A stretch of 64,000 bases of DNA, taken from Dehalococcoidia bacterium UBA2158 (lineage in GTDB: Bacteria > Chloroflexota > Dehalococcoidia > Lucifugimonadales > UBA3495). This document shows, one piece after another, positions 44,334-52,118 of this stretch. Each line of letters opens with the position of its first letter. The first letter of the stretch is position 1. Where the stretch lies: assembly GCA_002328185.1 (NCBI GenBank), contig DCWQ01000041.1:182722-246721 (forward strand). The letters are read 5' to 3'. The notes under the pieces were generated by a model. It did not search any database. It had not been told where the DNA came from and saw only the letters and a program-made list of their open reading frames with translations. The translations under genes and the position numbers were made by a program.

Positions 44334-45035
44334 CTAGACGCTGAGTTCGTCGGTCTCGTCGGCTGGGCTAAAGGAACTCCCGGGCGAGTGGTCCGGGAAC
44401 GGAGTCACGGGTTCTCTGGCGGGGGGCGGCACATCGGAAATGGTGCTCATCATAGCCTGGGGCGGGGCTTCTTTGGGCACGGCGTGACGGACCACGAAAT
44501 TGGCCACATCGCGGTAGAGCGGTTCGTCCAGGTTGCAGCCTCTGAGCATGGTGAACTCGGGGTCCAGGTCTTCCAACATCTGCTTGATCTTGGTGTCGCC
44601 GTGGCGGGCTGCTAGGGCGTAGGCGAGGCCTCGGGTGTCCCGGTCCATGGAATTCTCGTGCTCTTCACCCTCTTCCAATTCGATGTCGTAGTCGACACGG
44701 TCGGCAACGGATAGGGCTTCCATGGCTTGGCTTCGGGAGCTGTCGATCTCTTTCAACAATGTGTAGAACTCGATCACGGCGCGGGCGGCATGGCCCAGCA
44801 ACTCGGGCACCCGGTTCTGCTTGTCGGCGGCGGCTTGGGCGGAGAGTCTGGCCTTGGACAGGGAGTCCTCTTTGGCGCGCCGGCGCTCCTCTGCCTTCTG
44901 GGCTTTGGCCTTCTGCAGACGCAAATTGGGAGCTTCGGCAGCCAATGGTTGTAGCCGCTGCATCTCTCTTTCAGCGGATTCCGCTTGCCTCAAGCGATCT
45001 TGGAAGTTCTCGTTGATCTCGTTTCCGTTGACCAT
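44334..45035 (-). CDS. Conserved hypothetical coiled-coil protein
   Basis: The 233-residue protein is not recognised. Residues 1-75 form a charged coiled coil rich in Ala, Glu, Lys and Arg (ESAEREMQRLQPLAAEAPNL, KAKAQKAEERRRAKEDSLSK). A middle helical domain contains AARAVIEFYTLLKEIDSSRS. The C-terminal 45 residues are Pro/Ser-rich and likely disordered. No signal peptide or membrane helix. AGGAGC about ten bases upstream supports the start. It is on the same strand as, and just upstream of, the crotonase gene, but no functional link can be claimed. Confidence 0.6.
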   Translation of the reverse strand: MVNGNEINENFQDRLRQAESAEREMQRLQPLAAEAPNLRLQKAKAQKAEERRRAKEDSLSKARLSAQAAADKQNRVPELLGHAARAVIEFYTLLKEIDSSRSQAMEALSVADRVDYDIELEEGEEHENSMDRDTRGLAYALAARHGDTKIKQMLEDLDPEFTMLRGCNLDEPLYRDVANFVVRHAVPKEAPPQAMMSTISDVPPPAREPVTPFPDHSPGSSFSPADETDELSV

Positions 45036-45314
45036 GGTGAATATTGCTCCTAATTGACTGGTTGCCGTCCCTTAGAACCGATAAAGAAACCGGGAGTGAA
45101 CCATTTCACCGGATACGCACAACCAAGGGCAGCGGGACAATGCCCAATTTAGCTATGATACCTAGCCCGATCCAATTTCCATTGGGGCAGGCTATGCGGA
45201 TTTTCCTGGATTTTGGCCACCGCCACGCCTACCTTGACCCGCGATGACAGCTTGAATAGACTCGAATGGCACAAGATTCAGGTGGCTTTGCCCACTTTGC
45301 TAGGCGGTCAAGAT

Positions 45315-46439
45315 ATGCGTCGCGCTGCTTTCATTTATGAGGACGCCCTGTCCCGCCACGAGTTACGATCGGACCACCCCATGCGCCCGGTGCGCCTGCG
45401 ATATACCTACCAGTTGCTCCAGGAATACGGTGCCTTCGACAACCCCGAGGCGGTGCTTCTGGACCCCCGATCCGCCACCGATCAAGAGCTGACCTGGCTG
45501 CACACGCCGGAATACGTTGCCGCGGTCAAAGCTCTGGGCTCAGGCGCCGGCGGGGTAGACGGCGCGCGGTTCGGCTTTAGCGGCCAGGGGGACAACCCGG
45601 TGTATCCCAATATGTTCGAGGCTGCGACCCTGAGCACTGGCGCGTCGTTGTTGGCCGCTGAGATGGTGGCCAGCGGAGAGGTCGGCGCGGCGTTCAACAT
45701 CTCGGGTGGGCTGCACCACGCGGCAGCCGGCAACGCCTCCGGGTTCTGCGTGTTCAACGACCCGGCGCTGGCGGTGCACTATTTCTTGAAGCGGGGCATG
45801 CGGGTCGCCTATGTGGACATCGACGCCCATCACGGAGACGGCGTCCAAGGGGCGTTCTACAACGATAACCGGGCGCTGACCATCTCGGTCCATGAATCGG
45901 GCCGGTACCTATTTCCAGGCACAGGCGCTGTGGCCGAACTGGGCGAAGGCGCGGGCCTAGGCTACTCGGTCAACCTGCCGCTATACCCCTACACCGCCGA
46001 CGACGACTATATTGAGGCCTTCAGCCAGGTGGTGCCTCCGCTGGTCCGGGCGTTTGACCCCGATGTGCTGGTGACCCAATTGGGGATCGACAGCTATCAC
46101 AGCGACCCCCTGACCCATCTGCAGGTGACCACCGAGGGCTACATCGAGGCGGTCCGCCAGTTGTCGGCCCTGGGGCTGCCTTGGCTGGCGATGGGAGGCG
46201 GCGGCTACGACGTGAACGCGGTGGCCCGAGCGTGGACCCTGGCATACGGGGTCATGCTCGATACCGAATGGCCGGACCAGCTTCCAGCGGCCTTTGCCCA
46301 GGAGCACGGGGCGGGACGGCTGAGAGACCAGTTAAGTCCGGAGATACCGCCCGACATCAAGACAGACATCAGAAGGCATCTAGGGGACATGGTGGCCCAG
46401 ATCCGCCAGCAGATTTTTCCGCTGCATGGATTGAGGTAG
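45315..46439 (+). CDS. acuC: Histone deacetylase-family (AcuC-like) deacetylase
   Basis: The 374-residue zinc amidohydrolase has SGGLHHAAAGNASGFCVFND (the tandem catalytic histidines), VAYVDIDAHHGDGVQGAFYN (zinc Asp and His), LVTQLGIDSYHSDPLTHLQ (second zinc Asp) and MGGGGYDVNAVARAW (the catalytic tyrosine). All active-site positions are intact. AcuC in Bacillus deacetylates and activates acetyl-CoA synthetase. ATG at 45315 begins MRRAAFIYEDALSRHELRSD, the family N-terminus, with AGGCGG upstream; the longer open frame adds 34 unlikely residues. A strong terminator follows some 160 bases later. Confidence 0.93.
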   Translation: MRRAAFIYEDALSRHELRSDHPMRPVRLRYTYQLLQEYGAFDNPEAVLLDPRSATDQELTWLHTPEYVAAVKALGSGAGGVDGARFGFSGQGDNPVYPNMFEAATLSTGASLLAAEMVASGEVGAAFNISGGLHHAAAGNASGFCVFNDPALAVHYFLKRGMRVAYVDIDAHHGDGVQGAFYNDNRALTISVHESGRYLFPGTGAVAELGEGAGLGYSVNLPLYPYTADDDYIEAFSQVVPPLVRAFDPDVLVTQLGIDSYHSDPLTHLQVTTEGYIEAVRQLSALGLPWLAMGGGGYDVNAVARAWTLAYGVMLDTEWPDQLPAAFAQEHGAGRLRDQLSPEIPPDIKTDIRRHLGDMVAQIRQQIFPLHGLR

Positions 46440-46463
46440 ATACTGTTGGGATTTCTCCTATCC

Positions 46464-46496
46464 CTGTCATTCCGAGGCGACAGCGGAGGAATCTCG
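46464..46496. repeat. REP-like palindromic element downstream of acuC
   Basis: GTCATTCCGAGGCGACAGCG followed by GAGGAATCTCG is an imperfect palindrome of the GTCATTCC family. Related GTCATTCC sequences occur at 50978 and 51295, indicating a dispersed intergenic repeat family. Confidence 0.6.
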
Positions 46497-46601
46497 TTGC
46501 GGCTGCGCCATGGTGGCTGAGAGCAAAGAAACCCCTCGCCACGCACGGGGTGACGGCGGCGTGGGCGGCCCGGTCAACAAGTGCTGGTGTTAAGTAAAAA
46601 A

Positions 46602-46634
46602 GAGAGCGGTGGCCTATGCCACCGCCCTCTTTTT
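46602..46634. terminator. Bidirectional intrinsic terminator
   Basis: GAGAGCGGTGGC pairs with GCCACCGCCCTC around CTAT with one bulge, flanked by AAAAAA on one side and TTTTT on the other. It lies between convergent acuC and a small hypothetical gene and can serve both. Confidence 0.88.
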
Positions 46635-46654
46635 AGTTCCAGGTTTTGGGCTAG

Positions 46655-46996
46655 CTAGTTTACGTGCTGCTCATTGTTGAGCAACTCTTTAGCATCGTCA
46701 CCCACGTTGGCCTCGATGCAATCGCGCAACGTAGAATAGACAGACTTATTGAGAGCTCCCATCATCCAAGCCTCGTAGTCGGCGTCGGTCTGATAGGTGT
46801 TCTTGAGGGCCACCAAGCGCTGCAGCAGGCTCAGATAGTGATACTGAAGCGGAGTCAAATCCTTGTCGATGCCGGACACACGCCATTCAACGCCAACAAC
46901 CGGTGTATCAATATCAGAGTCCAAGTTCGACATCACCTCTTGTGTCGTGTCCTCACCTAGGACCTCCGGGTCTGCCTGATCTTGTTGTCCGCTCAT
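46655..46996 (-). CDS. Hypothetical acidic protein
   Basis: This 113-residue protein matches no family I recognise. The first 45 residues are acidic and probably disordered (QDQADPEVLGEDTTQEVMSN), followed by a helical region with LTPLQYHYLSLLQRLVALKN and YEAWMMGALNKSVYSTLRDC. No signal peptide. The 265-base spacer upstream toward dnaK shows no promoter I would defend, only an imperfect inverted repeat at 47216-47245 (CTGACACTTA with TAAGTGCCAG). Confidence 0.55.
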   Translation of the reverse strand: MSGQQDQADPEVLGEDTTQEVMSNLDSDIDTPVVGVEWRVSGIDKDLTPLQYHYLSLLQRLVALKNTYQTDADYEAWMMGALNKSVYSTLRDCIEANVGDDAKELLNNEQHVN

Positions 46997-47261
46997 GCTA
47001 CCTCCATCGACCGTTACCTTCGAAAAATCGAAGATAGATCCATATTGGGGTCTCTATTTGTTCGTTAAGGAGTCCGGGCTTTCGCTACACCCAGTATAGC
47101 AGACCGGGTTCCTTAAAGAACATAATAACCAAGTTTGACTGTTATGTTCGCAGTTAATTAAGGCGATATGCAAGGGAAATTCAAACCCTTTTCCTACCTA
47201 GATTCTCACCCACACCTGACACTTAGGTCAAACCGTAAGTGCCAGCGGGATTAAACTTCGA

Positions 47262-49205
47262 TCAAACTTCCCGGAATTCACCTTCAACGGTGCCCTCGCT
47301 GTCGTCAGATGGTCCTTCTTCGTCTCCACCGTCTCCGCCCTCTCCGCCCTCTCCGGGAGAGTCAGTCCCAGCATCGTCGCCGCCTTCTGGCTGGGCGGCC
47401 TGGCTGTACACCGCCTCGCCCAAGCGCTGCATGACGCCGTTCAGCTCGGTCGTCGCGGTCTGCATCTCGGCGGTGTTGTTGGCGGCGATAGCCGCCTTCA
47501 GCGCGTCGATCTTGCCCTGAACCTCGGTTTTGAGCTCCTCAGGGACCTTGTCCGCGTTGTCCACCAGCAGCTTCTCGGTGCTGTAGACCAGGGAGTCGGC
47601 CTGATTGCGGGTCTCAACCTCGGCGCGGCGCACCTGGTCGGCTTCCTCGTTCTGCGCGGCCTCGTCGACCATGCGCTCGATATCTTCTTTCTCCAGACCG
47701 GAACCCGACTGGATGACGATCTTCTGCTCCTTGCCGGTCCCCTTGTCCTGGGCCGACACGCTCAGGATGCCGTTGGCGTCGATGTCAAAGGTGACTTCGA
47801 TCTGAGGGATGCCACGGGGCGCGGGCAGCAGGCCGTCCAGCATGAACCGTCCGATGGACTTGTTGTCCGACGCCATGGAGCGTTCGCCCTGAAGGACGTG
47901 GATGTCCACCGTCGTCTGGTTCTCCGCGGCCGTCGTGAAAGTCTCGTTCTTCTTGGTAGGAATGGTGGTGTTCCTGGAAATAAGCGTGGTCATCACGCTG
48001 CCCAGAGTCTCGAGGCCCAGGGTCAAAGGAGTGACGTCCAAGAGGACGATGTCGTCGACCTCACCGGCCAGCACGCCCGCCTGAATGGCGGCGCCCATGG
48101 CCACGGCTTCGTCGGGGTTCACGTTGCGGTTGGGCTCCTTGTCGAAGACCTGTTTGACCTTTTCTTGCACCGCGGGCATCCGGCTCATGCCGCCTACCAT
48201 GATCACTTCGTCGATGGCGCCGGCGTTCAGGCCGGAGTCGGTAATGGCCTGCCGGCAGGGACCCTCGGTCCGGTCGACCAGTCCTGAGACCAGTTGGTCC
48301 AGCTTGGCCCGACTCAGGGTCTTGACCATGTGCTGCGGTCCGCTGGCGTCGGCGGTGATGAAGGGTAGGTTGATCTCGGTCTCAAGGACGGTGGACAGCT
48401 CCACCTTGGCCCGCTCTGCGGCGTCGCGGAGGCGTTGCAGGGCCATGCGGTCGGCGGCCAGGTCGATGCCGGTCTCTTGTTTGAACTCGTCGATCATCCA
48501 TTCCAGAATCAGTTGATCGAAGTCGTCTCCGCCCAAGAAGGTGTCGCCGTTGGTCGACTTGACCTCGAAGACGCCGTCACCCATCTGGAGGATGGTGATG
48601 TCGAAGGTGCCGCCGCCAAGGTCGAACACCGCGATAGTGGCGTCAGTCTGGATCTTGTCCAAACCATAGGCCAAGGACGAGGCTGTCGGCTCGTTGATTA
48701 TACGCAGGACTTCCAGCCCTGCGATGGTGCCAGCGTCTTTGGTGGCCTGTCGCTGGGCGTCATTGAAATAGGCCGGGACTGTGATCACGGCTTGGGATAT
48801 CTTCTCGCCCAATTTGGCTTCGGCGTCCTGCTTGATCTTTGCCAGCACGAAGGAAGAAATCTGAGGCGGGGCGTGGGTTTCTTCGCCCAACTGCACCATC
48901 GCGTCGCCGGTGGGCCCGGCCACGATCTTATAAGGCAGCTTGCCCATGGCGTTTTGGATCTCGGCGTCGTTGAACCTTCGGCCCATGAGGCGCTTAACGG
49001 AGAAAAGGGTGTTCTCAGGGTTGGTTACGGCCTGGCGCTTGGCGACTTGGCCGACATAACGCTCTCCCGTTTTCGTGTTCAAAGCAACGACGGACGGGGT
49101 GATGCGGCCGCCTTCAGCGTTCTCCACGACCACGGGCTCCCCGGCTTCGATAATTGCCGCGACCGAGTTGGTTGTTCCGAGGTCGATTCCCAGGACTTTA
49201 GCCAT
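47262..49205 (-). CDS. dnaK: Chaperone protein DnaK (Hsp70)
   Basis: The 647-residue ATPase chaperone starts VLGIDLGTTNSVAAIIEAGE and contains AVITVPAYFNDAQRQATKDA near 137, IINEPTASSLAYGLD near 170, IAVFDLGGGTFDITIL near 190 and EVIMVGGMSRMPAVQEKV near 338. The substrate-binding domain includes ITPLTLG-type sequence and DIDANGILSVSAQDKGTGKE. The C-terminal tail is Gly/Asp-rich and ends in EFREV rather than the proteobacterial EEVVDADF-like ending. It is third in hspR-grpE-dnaK, so all three should respond to heat through HspR. Confidence 0.97.
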   Translation of the reverse strand: MAKVLGIDLGTTNSVAAIIEAGEPVVVENAEGGRITPSVVALNTKTGERYVGQVAKRQAVTNPENTLFSVKRLMGRRFNDAEIQNAMGKLPYKIVAGPTGDAMVQLGEETHAPPQISSFVLAKIKQDAEAKLGEKISQAVITVPAYFNDAQRQATKDAGTIAGLEVLRIINEPTASSLAYGLDKIQTDATIAVFDLGGGTFDITILQMGDGVFEVKSTNGDTFLGGDDFDQLILEWMIDEFKQETGIDLAADRMALQRLRDAAERAKVELSTVLETEINLPFITADASGPQHMVKTLSRAKLDQLVSGLVDRTEGPCRQAITDSGLNAGAIDEVIMVGGMSRMPAVQEKVKQVFDKEPNRNVNPDEAVAMGAAIQAGVLAGEVDDIVLLDVTPLTLGLETLGSVMTTLISRNTTIPTKKNETFTTAAENQTTVDIHVLQGERSMASDNKSIGRFMLDGLLPAPRGIPQIEVTFDIDANGILSVSAQDKGTGKEQKIVIQSGSGLEKEDIERMVDEAAQNEEADQVRRAEVETRNQADSLVYSTEKLLVDNADKVPEELKTEVQGKIDALKAAIAANNTAEMQTATTELNGVMQRLGEAVYSQAAQPEGGDDAGTDSPGEGGEGGDGGDEEGPSDDSEGTVEGEFREV

Positions 49206-49291
49206 TTGGTTTCTCCTAACTACTCACGCACTGGTGACTATATTGATGCGATGGATCGCTTTGGGATCTCTTATCTATGTCCCGGTATCTG

Positions 49292-49924
49292 TTAACTATC
49301 TTTGGGGGCCGTAGCCACCATGACTTGGGCCGGCCGGATGACCCGGTCGTGCAGCCGGAAACCCGGTCTCAGTATCTGGGTAACGTAGCCTGGCTCAACG
49401 TCGCCGGTCTCTTCGGTGCCCAGGGCTTCGTGCTCCAGCGGGTTGAACATGAGGCCTACGGCTTCGATGGCCGCCACGCCCTCGGATTCTAGCACGCCGG
49501 TTAATTTCCGCTGGATCAGCTTGATGCCCTCCAGCAGGGAGTCGTTTACGCTGCCCTCCCCTCCGGAGTTGGCTTCGGTATGAGTGATGGCCAGTTCCAG
49601 CTCTTCTAGAACCGGGAGGACGTTGACGATCAGCCGGCTGTTGGCGTATTTGGCGTTGGCGATGCGGTCCTCGTCGGTCCGGCGCCGGAAGTTGACCATC
49701 TCTGCCTGCGCCCGTTGGGCAGCATCCAGGTTCGTGGCGGCTTCTTGCTGCGCCGATTCCAGACTGGTCTTCAAGGTGCTCACCTGGTCCTCCAATGGGA
49801 GGCTGTCCAGGTCAACCGCCGCCTGGGCCAAGAGCTCTTCCAGTTCCTGCTCGAGGCCGGGACTTTCTTGCTGACCGTCCATGTCTTCTGGCTGGTCATC
49901 TGATTCGTTTGGTCCTTTCCCCAT
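49292..49924 (-). CDS. grpE: Nucleotide exchange factor GrpE
   Basis: The 210-residue protein has an acidic, disordered N-terminus, a long coiled coil over residues 25-85, then NFRRRTDEDRIANAKYANSR and LIVNVLPVLEELELAITH, the GrpE core. The beta domain contains IEAVGLMFNPLEHEALG and GYVTQILRPGFRLHDRVIRP, matching the family's C-terminal signature. It releases ADP from DnaK. It sits between hspR (42 bases upstream) and dnaK (86 bases downstream) on one strand, an operon arrangement in which the regulator comes first. Confidence 0.95.
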   Translation of the reverse strand: MGKGPNESDDQPEDMDGQQESPGLEQELEELLAQAAVDLDSLPLEDQVSTLKTSLESAQQEAATNLDAAQRAQAEMVNFRRRTDEDRIANAKYANSRLIVNVLPVLEELELAITHTEANSGGEGSVNDSLLEGIKLIQRKLTGVLESEGVAAIEAVGLMFNPLEHEALGTEETGDVEPGYVTQILRPGFRLHDRVIRPAQVMVATAPKDS

Positions 49925-49966
49925 TGAGGCATTCCCCTAGGTGTGATGGGTCGTTAAAGCCCGATG

Positions 49967-50467
49967 TTATCGGTCCACCGGCAGGTTCAGGCTGTTGAAT
50001 AAGAGGTCCATCTCTTCTTGCACAACCTGCTGGGCCGCCGGGATACCTTCGAGACGACCGTCCATGCGCTGCTTGATGGCGGACATGTTGTCGAATGCGG
50101 CTAAGGCGAATTCCACCCCGGCCAGGTTCAGACCCAATTCGTCAGACAAGTACCGGATCAGCCGGACCTTTTTGATGTCCTCGGTTGAGTAGAGCCGGAG
50201 CATTCCGATGGTCCGCCCCGGGTTTATCAGGCCCAGCCTTTCGTACTTTCTCAAAGTCTGGGGGTGCATGTCCAGGATTCGCGCGGCTACGCTGATGATG
50301 TAGACGCCCTGGACTTCGATCACCGCTTGGTCATTACTGCCCAGACCATTGGCCGGATCATTTGTGGGTTGGGCGGGCGAGATGTCGGTGTTATTGGGAC
50401 GGGTGGGAGGCGTTTGGTCCGGAGTCCCGGCCCGGTTTTCTACTCTGGTTCTTGGCTGTTGGTTCAT
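49967..50467 (-). CDS. hspR: HspR-like MerR-family heat-shock regulator
   Basis: The 166-residue protein has a central MerR helix-turn-helix with YIISVAARILDMHPQTLRKY and ERLGLINPGRTIGMLRLYST; the HPQTLRxYERxGL string is the HspR hallmark. A helical dimerisation tail with ADEL-type residues (IRYLSDELGLNLAGVEFALA) follows. HspR represses dnaK operons in actinobacteria and other phyla by binding HAIR sites. It is the first gene of hspR-grpE-dnaK, so the operon is probably autoregulated. The N-terminal 50 residues are polar and not conserved. CGAGGAG precedes the ATG. Confidence 0.88.
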   Translation of the reverse strand: MNQQPRTRVENRAGTPDQTPPTRPNNTDISPAQPTNDPANGLGSNDQAVIEVQGVYIISVAARILDMHPQTLRKYERLGLINPGRTIGMLRLYSTEDIKKVRLIRYLSDELGLNLAGVEFALAAFDNMSAIKQRMDGRLEGIPAAQQVVQEEMDLLFNSLNLPVDR

Positions 50468-50526
50468 GAAAGACTCCTCGCCGTTCGGCCGTATTTCGGC
50501 CCACTTGTTGACCGGCGATTAACCAT

Positions 50527-50555
50527 ATGATACACTCTGAGTCGTTCCATGTCAA
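50527..50555 (-). promoter_or_regulatory. Promoter of the hspR-grpE-dnaK operon
   Basis: On the minus strand TTGACA and TATCAT are separated by 17 bases, about 60 bases before hspR. The spacer contains the palindrome ACTCAGAGT, a possible regulator half-site pair. No full HAIR consensus (CTTGAGT-N7-ACTCAAG) is present. Confidence 0.72.
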
Positions 50556-50662
50556 CGTTAATGCGACAGTCTGCATAACATGATTTAAGATAATCCGGTT
50601 AATGGCTGGGCCAAAATCTGGTCCCGGGAAAGCTAATAAAACAGGCAAAAAGGAGGTTGATC

Positions 50663-50881
50663 ATGATGTACTCTAAGAAATGCCCAAAATGTCACGGTGA
50701 CTTAATTGCAGGGGAGGATATTCACGGCCGGTATGTCAGCTGTATCCAGTGCGGATTCCTGAAAGACGATACGCCTGGCGAGTTGATCGAGGATACCCAA
50801 CCGCTGCCTGGGAAAACGAATGTGATTGACGCTCCCAAGCCCGCCAAGAAGCGCCGCAAAAAAGTCGCCCAAGTAGCCTGA
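50663..50881 (+). CDS. Small zinc-ribbon protein with basic tail
   Basis: This 72-residue protein has a two-Cys-pair ribbon, KKCPKCHGDLIAGEDIHGRY then VSCIQCG, and a lysine/arginine-rich C-terminus KPAKKRRKKVAQVA. A very strong ribosome-binding site (AAGGAGG) lies six bases before the ATG at 50663, suggesting high translation. The ribbon plus basic tail suggests nucleic-acid binding, but the family has no assigned role. It is divergent from hspR across 195 bases that include the operon promoter. A repeat-rich spacer follows. Confidence 0.72.
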   Translation: MMYSKKCPKCHGDLIAGEDIHGRYVSCIQCGFLKDDTPGELIEDTQPLPGKTNVIDAPKPAKKRRKKVAQVA

Positions 50882-50977
50882 TCACTGCTTAAGGCTAAAC
50901 GAAAAAGGCCGACTATCTAGCCGCTCTTTTTTGATTGTTGGGTTCAAGTTCAGGCCATTTTGTCATTCGGCCCCACC

Positions 50978-51067
50978 CGTCATTCCGGCGAAGGCCGGAA
51001 TCCATGTAGGTCGTGTCAGAAAAGCTGTATGTGTCTGGGCGCCGTCGATTCCTGCTTTCGCAGGGAT
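50978..51067. repeat. REP/BIME-like pair of palindromes
   Basis: The first palindrome is ATTCCGGC-GAAG-GCCGGAAT near 50981-51000; the second is ATTCCTGC-TTTC-GCAGGGAT at 51048-51067. They lie about 50 bases apart in a 495-base spacer without genes. Further copies of the GTCATTCC type lie at 46464 and 51295. The rest of the spacer also holds a GCGGGTT/AACCCGC hairpin near 51240-51256. Confidence 0.7.
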
Positions 51068-51291
51068 GAGGGCGAACTAGGCCTGGCGGCTGTTCGATGA
51101 CCTACGCGGGACGCTCGCCCGCCGTACTAACCCTCCTCCTCTCAAGGCGGAGAGGATTATTCACATAGGCGCGTGGTTTTAACTCGCCAAGTTTGGATAC
51201 GGATTTCGTTTGCGAAATAAAGAGTGTTTACCAGAGCAAGCGGGTTGAAAACCCGCGCCTACGGATGATTGTGGCGTGGCAAAAATCATTT

Positions 51292-51351
51292 CCGTCATTC
51301 CAACGAAAGCTGGAATGACGGAGGCGGCTCTTAGTTAAAAAGAGCCGCCTC
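51292..51351. terminator. Palindrome followed by terminator-like hairpin
   Basis: CCGTCATTCC pairs with GGAATGACGG (51292-51321). Directly next to it GAGGCGGCTCTT pairs with AAGAGCCGCCTC (51321-51351). The second is a strong 12-base-pair stem 25 bases beyond the end of the molybdopterin oxidoreductase gene and probably terminates it; the first is a REP-type copy. Confidence 0.72.
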
Positions 51352-51376
51352 CATTTGTTCTCGATACCCTGGCAGG

Positions 51377-51991
51377 TTATTTCTTAGTGAGTTCGGGCCA
51401 GAAGCGCTCTTCTTTCCAGGGATCGCCCTCGTTGTGGTAGCCGCGTTGCTCCCAGAAGCCGGGGGAGTCTTCGGCCATGAGCTCTATGCCATTGACCCAT
51501 TTGGCGCTCTTCCAGGCGTAGATGCTGGGGACAACCAGCCGCAGGGGCCAGCCGTGGCTCATGCCCAGGGGCTCGCCTTCCTGCTTGTGGGCCAATATCC
51601 CTTCATCCATGGCTATTTCCAATGGCAGGTTGGTGGTGTACCCGCCGAAGCAGTGGGCCATGATGAACTTGGCTTCGGGCTTAGGACCGGCGGCGGCCAC
51701 CAGGTCTGGGATGTTCACGCCCTCCCAGGTGTTGTCCAGTTGGCTCCACTGGGTCACGCAGTGAAAATCGGCCAGAGTGGTGGTCCATTTGAGTTGGGAG
51801 AACTGTTCCCAGTTCAGGGTAATCTCCCGCTCCACCAGTCCAAAGACGCGAATCTCCCAGGTATTCAGGTCGATCTTGGGTTCGGGGCCGTAGGTCAGTA
51901 CTGGGAATTTTTTGGTGAGGAATTGCCCGGGGGGAACCCGGTCACCCAAACCCAGGTCGGGCGCCGTCTTCACTTGGTCAGGTCGCTTCAT
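51377..51991 (-). CDS. Sulfite oxidase-like molybdopterin oxidoreductase
   Basis: The 204-residue protein consists of the oxidoreductase molybdopterin-binding domain alone. TTLADFHCVTQWSQLDNTWE near residue 70 holds the molybdenum-ligating cysteine, AHCFGGYTTNLPLEIAMDEG follows, and PLRLVVPSIYAWKSAKWVNG near 150 plus WEQRGYHNEGDPWKEERFWP at the C-terminus are typical of MsrP/YedY-like and SorA-type cytosolic relatives. There is no Tat signal, unlike YedY, so it is probably cytosolic. The C-terminal dimerisation domain of eukaryotic sulfite oxidase is absent. It follows selD on the same strand by 127 bases. The substrate is unknown. Confidence 0.88.
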   Translation of the reverse strand: MKRPDQVKTAPDLGLGDRVPPGQFLTKKFPVLTYGPEPKIDLNTWEIRVFGLVEREITLNWEQFSQLKWTTTLADFHCVTQWSQLDNTWEGVNIPDLVAAAGPKPEAKFIMAHCFGGYTTNLPLEIAMDEGILAHKQEGEPLGMSHGWPLRLVVPSIYAWKSAKWVNGIELMAEDSPGFWEQRGYHNEGDPWKEERFWPELTKK

Positions 51992-52118
51992 CTGTTAGGA
52001 ATCTCCATTGGTCTGCCACAGAGGGCCGATCCGGCGGCCAATCTGGCAGTGGTAGCCAGTTTAGCATTCGTATGCCTTGCGTTAAAGAAAGCTTGTTAAA
52101 AAAGCACCTGGTCTTGGT

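Noticed and set aside
47216..47245. Intrinsic terminator after dnaK
   Set aside because: The inverted repeat has an internal mismatch, a 10-base loop and no U-tract on the dnaK side.
50905..50935. Terminator after the zinc-ribbon gene (AAAAAGGCC ... CTCTTTTTT)
   Set aside because: The flanking A and T runs pair, but the inner stem does not form convincingly.
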